Shown: piece after piece, positions 1 through 6,328 of the stretch
Position numbering within the stretch: position 1 is the stretch's first letter
Layout: the number at the start of each line of letters is the position of its first letter
Assembly (NCBI GenBank): GCA_013290035.1
Contig: JABCYT010000211.1
Location: 1-6,328, forward strand
Reading direction: 5' to 3'
Source of the DNA: Alphaproteobacteria bacterium
Lineage (GTDB): Bacteria; Pseudomonadota; Alphaproteobacteria; Reyranellales; Reyranellaceae
Length of the DNA stretch: 6,328 bases
Translations under genes and position numbers: made by a program
Notes under the pieces: model-generated
The model's database searches: none
What the model was told of the DNA's origin: nothing
What the model saw: only the letters and a program-made list of their open reading frames with translations

Positions 1-618
1 GCGATTGCCCTTCTGGGCCTGGCGGTCGTCCATCTCCTGGCGGTGGCGAGCCCCGGCCCCTCGACCGTGCTGGTGATCCAGACCGCGGCCGTCGCCGGCC
101 GGCGCGGCGGGCTTTTGGCAGCCCTGGCCATGATGGTGGGCGCGCTCCTGTGGGCGACCGCGGCGCTGTTCGGCCTGCAGGCGCTGTTCGCCCGCTTCGA
201 ATGGCTCTACCTCGCCTTCCGCATCGGCGGCGCGCTCTATCTCTTCTATCTGGCGATGCAGCTGTGGCGCCATGCCCGCGATCCCTTGCCGGAGATCCCG
301 GTCGGCCTCACGCTGCGCATGACGGGCTGGCAAGGCTTCCTGCGCGCACTGCTGCTGCAGCTCAGCAATCCCAAGATCATGGTGTTCTTCGGCAGCATCT
401 TCCTCTCGCTGCTGCCCGCCAACCTGCCGGCCTGGATGGACGCCACGGTGCTGGCCATCGTGGCCCTGAACGAATTCGCCTGGTTCGCGCTGCTGGCACT
501 GCTGTTTTCGGGTGGCCCGGCGCGGGCTTTCTATCGCCGGGCGAAGGTCTGGCTCGATCGCTTCATGGGCGGCGCCCTGGTGCTGCTCGGCGCGCGTCTC
601 GCCCTCGCCAGCCGCTAG
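1..618 (+). CDS. LysE/RhtB-family amino-acid exporter, 5' end cut by window
   Basis: This is an inner-membrane translocator of the LysE/RhtB superfamily, whose members export amino acids or related small metabolites by a secondary, cation-coupled mechanism. The frame is open from base 1 and gives 205 residues to the TAG at 616-618. Family members are usually about 205-210 residues, so only a few N-terminal codons are missing. The GTG at 43 is not a plausible start, because the first transmembrane helix would be lost. Visible hallmarks are SPGP at in-window residues 17-20 just after the first helix, the RIGGALYLFYLA segment in helix 3, and NPK at residues 123-125 followed by a hydrophobic FF stretch. 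About six hydrophobic segments are present and the C-terminus is intact. Its stop codon overlaps that of the convergent lipoprotein gene. Substrate is unknown. The family call is firm; a specific member (RhtB, LeuE and so on) cannot be assigned. Confidence 0.9.
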   Translation, partial: AIALLGLAVVHLLAVASPGPSTVLVIQTAAVAGRRGGLLAALAMMVGALLWATAALFGLQALFARFEWLYLAFRIGGALYLFYLAMQLWRHARDPLPEIPVGLTLRMTGWQGFLRALLLQLSNPKIMVFFGSIFLSLLPANLPAWMDATVLAIVALNEFAWFALLALLFSGGPARAFYRRAKVWLDRFMGGALVLLGARLALASR

Positions 619-1148
619 CGGTTTACAACCTGCGCTTCCACCTGGGCCAGGTTCGCTGGCGACGTCGTCAGCACGAACTGCGCCTGCGTGCGATTCAACA
701 GATGCAGCGGGTCGCCGCTTTCGCGGTCCGTCATCTCCATGAAGAACGTACCGGCCGGACGGCAGTTCCAGTCGCCGTTGAGATCGGGCCGCCTGACGCC
801 GGGATAGCGCAAGCAGAGCTGGACGAGCGGGCCGCCCTGCGGGCCGGTCGTGGTGTCGATTCGCCACTCACCGAGCAGGATCCTGCTTTCGCCCACCAAC
901 CACGCGAAATCCCGGCCGTCCGCCGTCGAGTAATGGACCTGATAGGGTCCGCCGCCGAGGGTCCACAGCCACGTCTTGTTGCTGATCGCCCGGCGCGCCT
1001 CCTCGGGCGTGGAGTTGGCGATGGCGGCGCTGAGCTGCGGCATCGGCACGGCGGGCCCGGTCGGGGCCGCCGTATCCGGGTGATTGGCGCAGGCGCCTAG
1101 GACCTGCACGGCGGCCAGGAGAATGAAAGAGAAGCCTATGGGCGACAT
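615..1148 (-). CDS. small predicted lipoprotein, function unknown
   Basis: A 177-residue protein with a lipoprotein-type signal: a hydrophobic stretch at residues 8-19, then the lipobox L17-G18-A19-C20. The residue after Cys20 is Ala, not Asp, which by the enterobacterial rule favours the outer membrane. The signal's first seven residues carry no Arg or Lys, which is unusual. A Pro/Ala/Thr-rich linker (about 22-38) leads to a compact domain with many Trp and Gly. It contains the motifs HYSTADGRDFAW and LLGEWRID and two cysteines (C112, C129) that could pair in the periplasm. The alternation of a DG turn, a GxW strand and LC resembles small alphaproteobacterial periplasmic domains such as DUF995; that likeness is from memory and untested. 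The ATG at 1148 is the only usual start after the upstream in-frame stop at 1182-1184. No strong Shine-Dalgarno precedes it. The gene is divergent from ilvC and convergent with the exporter. Confidence 0.75.
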   Translation of the reverse strand: MSPIGFSFILLAAVQVLGACANHPDTAAPTGPAVPMPQLSAAIANSTPEEARRAISNKTWLWTLGGGPYQVHYSTADGRDFAWLVGESRILLGEWRIDTTTGPQGGPLVQLCLRYPGVRRPDLNGDWNCRPAGTFFMEMTDRESGDPLHLLNRTQAQFVLTTSPANLAQVEAQVVNR

Positions 1149-2254
<1,106 letters not shown>

Positions 2255-2256
2255 GT

Positions 2257-2296
2257 CTTGCCGGACCGCGGGCCTGGAGGCCCGCGGTCCGGCAAG
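2257..2296. terminator. perfect inverted repeat, probable bidirectional terminator
   Basis: Two perfectly complementary 18-base arms (2257-2274 and 2279-2296, left arm cttgccggaccgcgggcc) flank a 4-base loop, tgga. It starts two bases after the ilvC stop and lies 11 bases beyond the stop of the convergent SDR gene, so it can end both transcripts. No T-run follows on either strand, so it is not a textbook intrinsic terminator. It could instead stabilise 3' ends or act with Rho. The pairing is read directly from the sequence; the termination role is inferred from position. Confidence 0.8.
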
Positions 2297-2307
2297 GCGC
2301 GCTTCTC

Positions 2308-3069
2308 CTAGCGCTTCCCGAACACGAAGCCGCCGCCCGACGCGTCGAGGGTCACGCCGGAGATGAAGCTCGCCTCGTCCGACAGCAGCCAAAGGATGGC
2401 GTTGGCGATCTCCTGGGCTTGCCCGACACGGCCCATGGCGATCGTCGATTCGATGGCGGCGCGCACTTCGCGGTCGGCGAGCGTGCGCTCGGTCATCTCG
2501 GTCTCGATCATGCCCGGCCGCAGCGAGACCGCGCGGATGCCCTCGGGTGCAACCTCCTTGGCAAAGCCCATGGTGAAGGAATCGACCGCGGCCTTGCTGG
2601 CTGCATAGGCCGAGGCACCGGGCCGCCCGCCGATGGTGGCGGCCATCGACGAGACATTGACGATGACGCCGCCTTTGCCGCCGCGTCGGGTCGACATGCG
2701 CCGCGCGGCCTCGCGGCAGCACAGCATCAGGCCGACGGTGTTCACGGCGAAGAGCCGGGCGAGCACGCCTGCGTCGAAATCCTCCACGCGGGTCGGACTG
2801 GTGCCGATTCCCGCGCTGTTGACCAGGTGGCTGATCGGGCCCAGCGCCTGCTCGGCTGCGTCGAACAGGCCGCTTATATCGGCTTCGTGCGACACATCGG
2901 CCGGCAAGGCGACCGCCTGGCCGCCGTTGGCTGCGATGTCGGCCACGACCTTGCGGGCTCGCGCCTCGCGCGAGCGGTAGTTGATCGCGACCTTGTGGCC
3001 GCGCTGGGCCGCGAGCCTTGCCGTTTCCGCGCCGATGCCGCTTGCGCCGCCGGTGATCAGAAGGGTCAT
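2308..3069 (-). CDS. SDR-family NAD(P)-dependent oxidoreductase
   Basis: A classical short-chain dehydrogenase/reductase of 253 residues, the usual length for single-domain cytosolic members. The nucleotide-binding motif TGGASGIG is at 6-13, an NSAG variant of NNAG at 84-87, and Asn110 in the helix-4 position. The catalytic serine is probably S141, with Y155 and K159 as YxxxK, and the PG motif is at 185-186. S141 lies 14 residues before Tyr, one more than in FabG. The fold start MTLLITGG fixes the N-terminus. The same frame stays open far upstream, but that stretch is antiframe to the permease. The ATG overlaps the stop of the upstream permease as ATGA, with GGAGG (3082-3086) 12 bases ahead, suggesting translational coupling. 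Last gene of the ABC operon, it probably oxidises the imported sugar or polyol or a product of it. The family is certain; the substrate is not known. Confidence 0.93.
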   Translation of the reverse strand: MTLLITGGASGIGAETARLAAQRGHKVAINYRSREARARKVVADIAANGGQAVALPADVSHEADISGLFDAAEQALGPISHLVNSAGIGTSPTRVEDFDAGVLARLFAVNTVGLMLCCREAARRMSTRRGGKGGVIVNVSSMAATIGGRPGASAYAASKAAVDSFTMGFAKEVAPEGIRAVSLRPGMIETEMTERTLADREVRAAIESTIAMGRVGQAQEIANAILWLLSDEASFISGVTLDASGGGFVFGKR

Positions 3070-3896
3070 CCTTTCAACGCGCCTCCGGTCAGACCATGGA
3101 CGAGATATCGCCGCACCACGAAGGAGAAGACCAGCACTGGCAGCATGATCATGGTGCCGCCGGCGGCGATGCGGCCCCATTCCCAGCCCTCGTAATTCAT
3201 GAAATTGACGACCGCCACCGGCGCCGTCATGGCCTCGGTGCGGGTCAGGATCAGGGCGAAGAAGAAGTCGTTCCAGGCGAACAGGAAGCAGAGGATCGCC
3301 GTCGCCGCCAGGCCGGGGCCGGAGAGCGGCAGGATGATGCGGTAGAAGCCCTGCCACAGCGTGGCGCCGTCGATCCACGCCGCCTCCTCGAGCGAGCGCG
3401 GCAACTGGTCGTAGAACGGCCGCATCATCCAGATCACCAGCGACAGGTTGAAGGTGAGGTAGATGACGATCAGGCCGGTCAGCGTGTCCAAAAGCTCGAG
3501 ATGGCGATAGACCAGGAAGTAGGGGATGGTGAAGGCGATCGGCGGCGCCATGCGGCTGGCCAGGATCCACAGCGTGATCGTGCCGCCGCCGCGTCCTGTC
3601 CAGCGCGACAGCGCATAGGCCGCCGGCACGCCGATCACCAGCGACAGCACCGTCGAGGCCACGCTCACGATCAGGCTGTTGGCGAAGGAGTTGCGGAACT
3701 CCGAGGTCCAGAGTGCCGCGTAGTTGGCCAGGGTCGCGTCGAACAGCAGTCGCGGCGGAAAGCGGAAGATCTCGGCGTTGGTCTTGAACGACATCAGCAG
3801 CAGCCAGAGGAATGGTGCCAGCGCCAGCAGCGCGAGAACCACAGCCAGCGTCTGCATCACCAGGCGATCGCGGCGTCTGGTCGACCGTCTAGTCAA
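3066..3896 (-). CDS. carbohydrate ABC transporter permease, MalG-type (CUT1)
   Basis: One of the two inner-membrane subunits of an ABC importer, 276 residues, normal for MalG/UgpE-like proteins. A basic cytoplasmic N-terminus (RRSTRRR) is followed by about six helices near 14-36, 72-97, 106-130, 137-158, 193-217 and 245-266. The EAA loop that docks the ATPase is intact at 170-190 (EEAAWIDGA, then ILP). FAWNDFFFAL at 206-215 and the GLTGGALKG tail are typical of the MalG branch. The start is read as TTG at 3896, which overlaps the previous gene's stop by 8 bp. No ATG, GTG or other TTG lies between it and the in-frame stop at 3927-3929. A GTG/ATG pair at 3860/3857 would remove the basic leader and has no ribosome site. 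A G-rich run, not a canonical Shine-Dalgarno, precedes the TTG. Partner of the neighbouring permease; the sugar specificity is unknown. Confidence 0.93.
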   Translation of the reverse strand: MTRRSTRRRDRLVMQTLAVVLALLALAPFLWLLLMSFKTNAEIFRFPPRLLFDATLANYAALWTSEFRNSFANSLIVSVASTVLSLVIGVPAAYALSRWTGRGGGTITLWILASRMAPPIAFTIPYFLVYRHLELLDTLTGLIVIYLTFNLSLVIWMMRPFYDQLPRSLEEAAWIDGATLWQGFYRIILPLSGPGLAATAILCFLFAWNDFFFALILTRTEAMTAPVAVVNFMNYEGWEWGRIAAGGTMIMLPVLVFSFVVRRYLVHGLTGGALKG

Positions 3897-4794
3897 TTTT
3901 GGCCCCCCATCCCACCAGGCGCACGATCAGCCAGCTCAAGGCGATGGTGGCCGCGAGCAGGGCGACGGTGATGGCGCTGGAAAATCCCAGGAAGGAGAAG
4001 TTGAAGGCCTGCAGGTAGGAATAATAGTTCGTGACCTCGGTGAGGCTGCCCGGCCCGCCGTCGGTCAGGATGAAGATCAGCGGAAAGGCCTTTATCGAAT
4101 CGATCAGGCGAAATAGCCCGGCGACCAGCAGCACGCCCCGGATGAAGGGCAGGGTGATGTGGCGCGTGAGCTGCCACGGCGAGGCGCCGTCGACCTTGGC
4201 GGCATCCAGAAGCTCCTGCGGCATCATCTGCAGCGCGGCCAGCACCATCAGCATGGTGAAGGGAAACCACTCCCAGGTGTCGGCGATGATGATCGAGGTG
4301 AGCGCCCAGTTTGGATCGGTGATCAGCGCCGGCACGTTCCAGCCCAGGCTGCGAAAGATGCCGTGCATCGGGCTGATGTCGGGCGTGTAGATCACCTTCC
4401 AGATGATGGCGACCACGATCGGCGGCAGCACCATGGGAATCAGGAACACCGTGCGCAGCGCCTCGAGCAGCCGCGAGCGGATATTCAACAGCAGCGCCAG
4501 TAAAAGCCCGATCAGCAGCTGCAGCAACACCGTCCAGAACGACAGCTTGATCTGCACCCAAACCGAATTGTGCAGGCGGGAGTCCGATAGGAGCTGGCGG
4601 TAGCTCTCCAGCGGCTGGGAGAAGTCCCACTGCGTCTCGGGCCGCGTCAGGCTGAGCTGCGTGAAACTGGTCGCCAGCAGATAGAGTGCCGGCAACAAGG
4701 TGATCAGCGCCAGCACCGCCAGCGACGGGGCGACGCAGAAAGCGAAGAAACGGTGTTGGGCGCGCGAAAAACCGGCGGACGGACTAGAGATCAA
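3889..4794 (-). CDS. carbohydrate ABC transporter permease, MalF/UgpA-type (CUT1)
   Basis: The second membrane subunit of the importer, 301 residues, normal for the UgpA/LacF-like group that lacks MalF's large periplasmic insert. About six helices lie near 17-43, 84-104, 115-136, 166-189, 218-243 and 270-295. The EAA loop is intact at 195-216 (LLDAAKVDGA, then ITLP). LTDGGPG at 243-249 followed by T252 is the conserved signature of this subunit. The start must be TTG at 4794: from the in-frame stop at 4846-4848 down to the first helix there is no other ATG, GTG or TTG, and later candidates would cut into helix 1. It overlaps the binding-protein stop by 11 bp. AGAAGG lies about 12 bases upstream inside the preceding gene, a weak ribosome site, so translation probably depends on coupling. 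It should form a heterodimer with the following permease and receive ligand from the preceding binding protein. Confidence 0.93.
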   Translation of the reverse strand: MISSPSAGFSRAQHRFFAFCVAPSLAVLALITLLPALYLLATSFTQLSLTRPETQWDFSQPLESYRQLLSDSRLHNSVWVQIKLSFWTVLLQLLIGLLLALLLNIRSRLLEALRTVFLIPMVLPPIVVAIIWKVIYTPDISPMHGIFRSLGWNVPALITDPNWALTSIIIADTWEWFPFTMLMVLAALQMMPQELLDAAKVDGASPWQLTRHITLPFIRGVLLVAGLFRLIDSIKAFPLIFILTDGGPGSLTEVTNYYSYLQAFNFSFLGFSSAITVALLAATIALSWLIVRLVGWGAKID

Positions 4795-6133
4795 CCTTGA
4801 TCCCGGCCTTCTGCAGATCCTGGATCGCCTCGGCCTGCGCCTGCTTCAGCGCTTCGGGGGCCGCCTGCTGCTTGGTGGCGATGCGCTCGATCGCCTTGTT
4901 GATCTTGTCGCCGACCTGCGGGTAGATCGGCACGGTGCGGTACTTCATGTAGCCCGACTTGCCGCCCAGCTTCAGCACCTCGAGATAGAGCGACGCCACG
5001 TCCTGGCCGTTCAGTGTCAGCACGTTCTTGAATTCGCGGCTGTTGATGATCGAGAGCCGACAGACGCTGGGATAGCCATGGTCCTTGACGACCATGGCGA
5101 GCGTCTCCTTCGACAGCGCCCACTTGATGAACTCCCACGCCGCCTCCTTCTTCTTCGAGCCGGCCGGGATGCCGAGTCCGTGACTGTTGCAGCCGGCGAA
5201 GTTGCCCGCAGGCCCGCTCGGCATCAGCCCGTAGCGCACCGTCTTCTGCACCGTGCTCTCGGCATGTTTGGCGAGCGGCACCATCCAGGTGATCGATTGG
5301 GTGCGGATGTTGGCACGGCCCGACATCTGCGAGCGCATCGCTTGGTCGTCGGAGTAGGAGAGCAGGCCGTCGGGCCCGTATTTCATCAGCAGGTTGGCGT
5401 ACCATTCGCCCGACTGCGCGGCCTGCGGCGTGTTGAGCGTCGGCGTCAGGTTCTCGGGCGGCGCCTTGAACACGCCGCCGCCCGCCCCCATCAGGTAGGG
5501 AATCCAGTTCCAGTGATGCAGCTTGTCGGCGGTGAAGGCCGAAACGCCCTCCTTGCCGTGCGTCGCGTCGCAGACCTTGATCAGCTCGTCGAAGGTCGTA
5601 GGCATCGCGAGCCCTGCCTTCTCGATCAGGTCATAGCGCGCCGCGCTCTGGATCATGGCGCCGCCTTCCCAGGAGAAAGCGAAGGTCTCACCCTTGGCGT
5701 TCTGCATCGCCGATTGCGTGCCGGCCACGAAATCCTCCGGCGCCCAGTCGGCCGGAGTCATCTTGGGATCCTTGGTGAAGGCGTCGAGGCTGGTGAGCCA
5801 GCCCGCGCCGATCCAGCGCCCGGTATAGATGAAGGTGGCGTTGACCACGTCGAGCGCCGAGCCCTTGGTCGACAGCTCGAGGTCGGTGCGCTGGTTGTAG
5901 ACCGGGAAGGCCTGCATGTTGAAATTGACCTTGATGCCGGTCTTGTCCTCGAACTGCGGAAAATAGCTCTTGAGATATTCGAAGAAGGTCGTCTGGAAAC
6001 ACGAGGCGTTGATCGTCGTGCCGGCGAAGGGCTTGCCCTGGGCGATGACGGCGGGTGCGGCAAGCACACCGGATGCAAGGGCCGACAAGCCCGCGCCGCC
6101 ACGCAGTACCGCCCGACGACTGGGTCCGTTCAT
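4784..6133 (-). CDS. ABC transporter family 1 solute-binding protein, Tat signal
   Basis: The periplasmic ligand-binding component of the importer, 449 residues before processing, in the usual range for SBP_bac_1 carbohydrate-binding proteins. The N-terminus has a twin-arginine signal: S5-R6-R7-A8-V9-L10-R11, a mildly hydrophobic stretch at 12-30, and a likely cleavage after A31 (V-I-A). Family features follow: FPQFEDKTGIKVNF near 58-71, LDVVNA at 94-99, GWLTSLDAF at 111-119, MPTTFDEL at 177-184, and a late EFIKWALSKET segment. The start at 6133 is chosen because GGAGG at 6142-6146 stands 8 bases before it. The ATG at 6139 directly abuts the ribosome site, and upstream codons add no plausible signal sequence. 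It is the first gene of the operon, divergent from an alcohol dehydrogenase gene. Ligand unknown; a sugar, polyol or similar compound is inferred from family and permease type. Confidence 0.95.
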   Translation of the reverse strand: MNGPSRRAVLRGGAGLSALASGVLAAPAVIAQGKPFAGTTINASCFQTTFFEYLKSYFPQFEDKTGIKVNFNMQAFPVYNQRTDLELSTKGSALDVVNATFIYTGRWIGAGWLTSLDAFTKDPKMTPADWAPEDFVAGTQSAMQNAKGETFAFSWEGGAMIQSAARYDLIEKAGLAMPTTFDELIKVCDATHGKEGVSAFTADKLHHWNWIPYLMGAGGGVFKAPPENLTPTLNTPQAAQSGEWYANLLMKYGPDGLLSYSDDQAMRSQMSGRANIRTQSITWMVPLAKHAESTVQKTVRYGLMPSGPAGNFAGCNSHGLGIPAGSKKKEAAWEFIKWALSKETLAMVVKDHGYPSVCRLSIINSREFKNVLTLNGQDVASLYLEVLKLGGKSGYMKYRTVPIYPQVGDKINKAIERIATKQQAAPEALKQAQAEAIQDLQKAGIKVDL

Positions 6134-6139
6134 CTTCAT

Positions 6140-6146
6140 CTCCTCC
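6140..6146 (-). promoter_or_regulatory. Shine-Dalgarno of the solute-binding protein gene
   Basis: GGAGGAG on the - strand. Its GGAGG core (6142-6146) sits 8 bases from the ATG at 6133 and directly against the in-frame ATG at 6139, which favours 6133 as the start. Confidence 0.8.
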
Positions 6147-6206
6147 GGCCGGATTTTCTTTTGCCCGAGTTGAACGTGCCTGCGATGCTGGGTCAAGCAA
6201 GGCCGA

Positions 6207-6215
6207 TGCTATAGT
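6207..6215 (+). promoter_or_regulatory. probable extended -10 promoter of the alcohol dehydrogenase gene
   Basis: TGCTATAGT fits an extended -10 (TGnTATAAT) with one mismatch in the hexamer at 6210-6215. No good -35 lies 16-18 bp upstream, which extended -10 promoters can tolerate. Transcription from about 6222 would give a leader of only about 20 bases, just enough to include the ribosome site at 6229-6236. Confidence 0.5.
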
Positions 6216-6228
6216 GACTCCGCAATGC

Positions 6229-6236
6229 GGGAGGAG
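6229..6236 (+). promoter_or_regulatory. Shine-Dalgarno of the alcohol dehydrogenase gene
   Basis: GGGAGGAG ends five bases before the ATG at 6242, a near-ideal ribosome site. It supports the start of a gene of which only 29 codons are visible. Confidence 0.75.
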
Positions 6237-6241
6237 AGACG

Positions 6242-6328
6242 ATGAAAGCCGCCGTTCTGTTCAAGCCCAACGAGCCGCTGCAGGTCGTCGACTGCGAGCT
6301 CGATCCGCCCAAGGCGGGCGAGGTGCGG
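6242..6328 (+). CDS. zinc-type alcohol dehydrogenase (MDR family), 3' end cut by window
   Basis: Only the first 29 codons are visible and the frame is open to the last base. The N-terminus MKAAVLFKPNEPLQVVDCEL, followed by DPPKAGEVR, is the standard opening strand and GroES-like domain start of medium-chain zinc-dependent alcohol dehydrogenases, close to the class III / AdhC style. Such enzymes oxidise alcohols to aldehydes or ketones with NAD(P) in the cytosol. The Zn ligands and the Rossmann domain lie beyond the window, so activity and subclass cannot be confirmed. It has a strong ribosome site and a candidate extended -10 promoter, and is divergent from the ABC operon, which hints at a shared catabolic role. 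Confidence 0.88.
   Translation, partial: MKAAVLFKPNEPLQVVDCELDPPKAGEVR

Larger units (their letters stand above)
6134..6241. promoter_or_regulatory. shared divergent control region, ABC operon / alcohol dehydrogenase
   Basis: These 108 bp separate two divergent start codons. On the - strand, TTGACC (6191-6196) is a fair -35 for the ABC operon, but the hexamer at 17 bp spacing matches the -10 consensus poorly, so that promoter is tentative. An A-rich run precedes the binding-protein ribosome site, which overlaps a perfect 10-bp palindrome, tccggccgga (6144-6153). A 7-bp direct repeat, cgatgct, occurs at 6183-6189 and 6204-6210. No regulator gene is in the window. Confidence 0.5.

Noticed and set aside
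150..1100. + strand open frame (316 codons) over the exporter and lipoprotein genes
   Set aside because: Low-complexity Arg/Ala/Pro-rich translation, out of frame with the exporter and antisense to the lipoprotein gene.
3070..3570. Upstream extension of the SDR frame by 167 codons, suggesting a fusion protein
   Set aside because: The extra part is an alternative frame of the MalG-type permease with no domain. The SDR fold begins exactly at the ATG at 3069, which has its own ribosome site.
6144..6153. Palindrome tccggccgga as a regulator operator
   Set aside because: It is perfect but short, made of common GC-rich words, and overlaps the ribosome site; nothing distinguishes it from chance.
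6168..6196. - strand sigma-70 promoter for the ABC operon (TTGACC with a -10 at 6168-6173)
   Set aside because: The -35 is good but the hexamer at 17-bp spacing, tcaact, matches only three of six consensus bases, so it is not listed as a promoter.
4700..6214. + strand open frame (504 codons) antisense to the solute-binding protein
   Set aside because: It has an Arg/Leu/Asp/His-rich shadow composition and covers a clear SBP_bac_1 gene on the other strand.

Overview
The window is high-GC DNA with the gene content, codon use and densely packed, overlapping genes of an alphaproteobacterium, most likely a free-living soil or freshwater type of the Rhodospirillales/Rhizobiales kind. That placement rests on protein style and composition and is an inference; there is no rRNA or other marker to test it. 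I see no mobile element, CRISPR array, tRNA or prophage gene. All gene families except one small lipoprotein are familiar, and I found no convincing new defence, toxin or RNA system.

Left part (1-1148): the end of a LysE/RhtB-type amino-acid exporter gene on the + strand meets, tail to tail, a small predicted lipoprotein gene on the - strand. The two stop codons share one CTAG. Middle (1149-2254): an 86-bp divergent gap, then ilvC (ketol-acid reductoisomerase, branched-chain amino-acid synthesis) on +. A perfect 18-bp-arm hairpin at 2257-2296 separates ilvC from the convergent operon to its right.

Right part (2308-6133, - strand): a four-gene operon read right to left. It encodes a Tat-exported family 1 solute-binding protein, two CUT1-type ABC permeases and a short-chain dehydrogenase. 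Every junction overlaps: 11 bp, 8 bp and 4 bp. Both permeases appear to start at TTG. No ATP-binding subunit lies in this operon. The likely job is uptake of a carbohydrate or polyol, with the SDR oxidising the imported compound. A zinc-type alcohol dehydrogenase gene starts divergently at 6242 and runs off the window, so the two dehydrogenases and the importer may be one catabolic locus organised around a 108-bp shared control region. The substrate cannot be read from the sequence.
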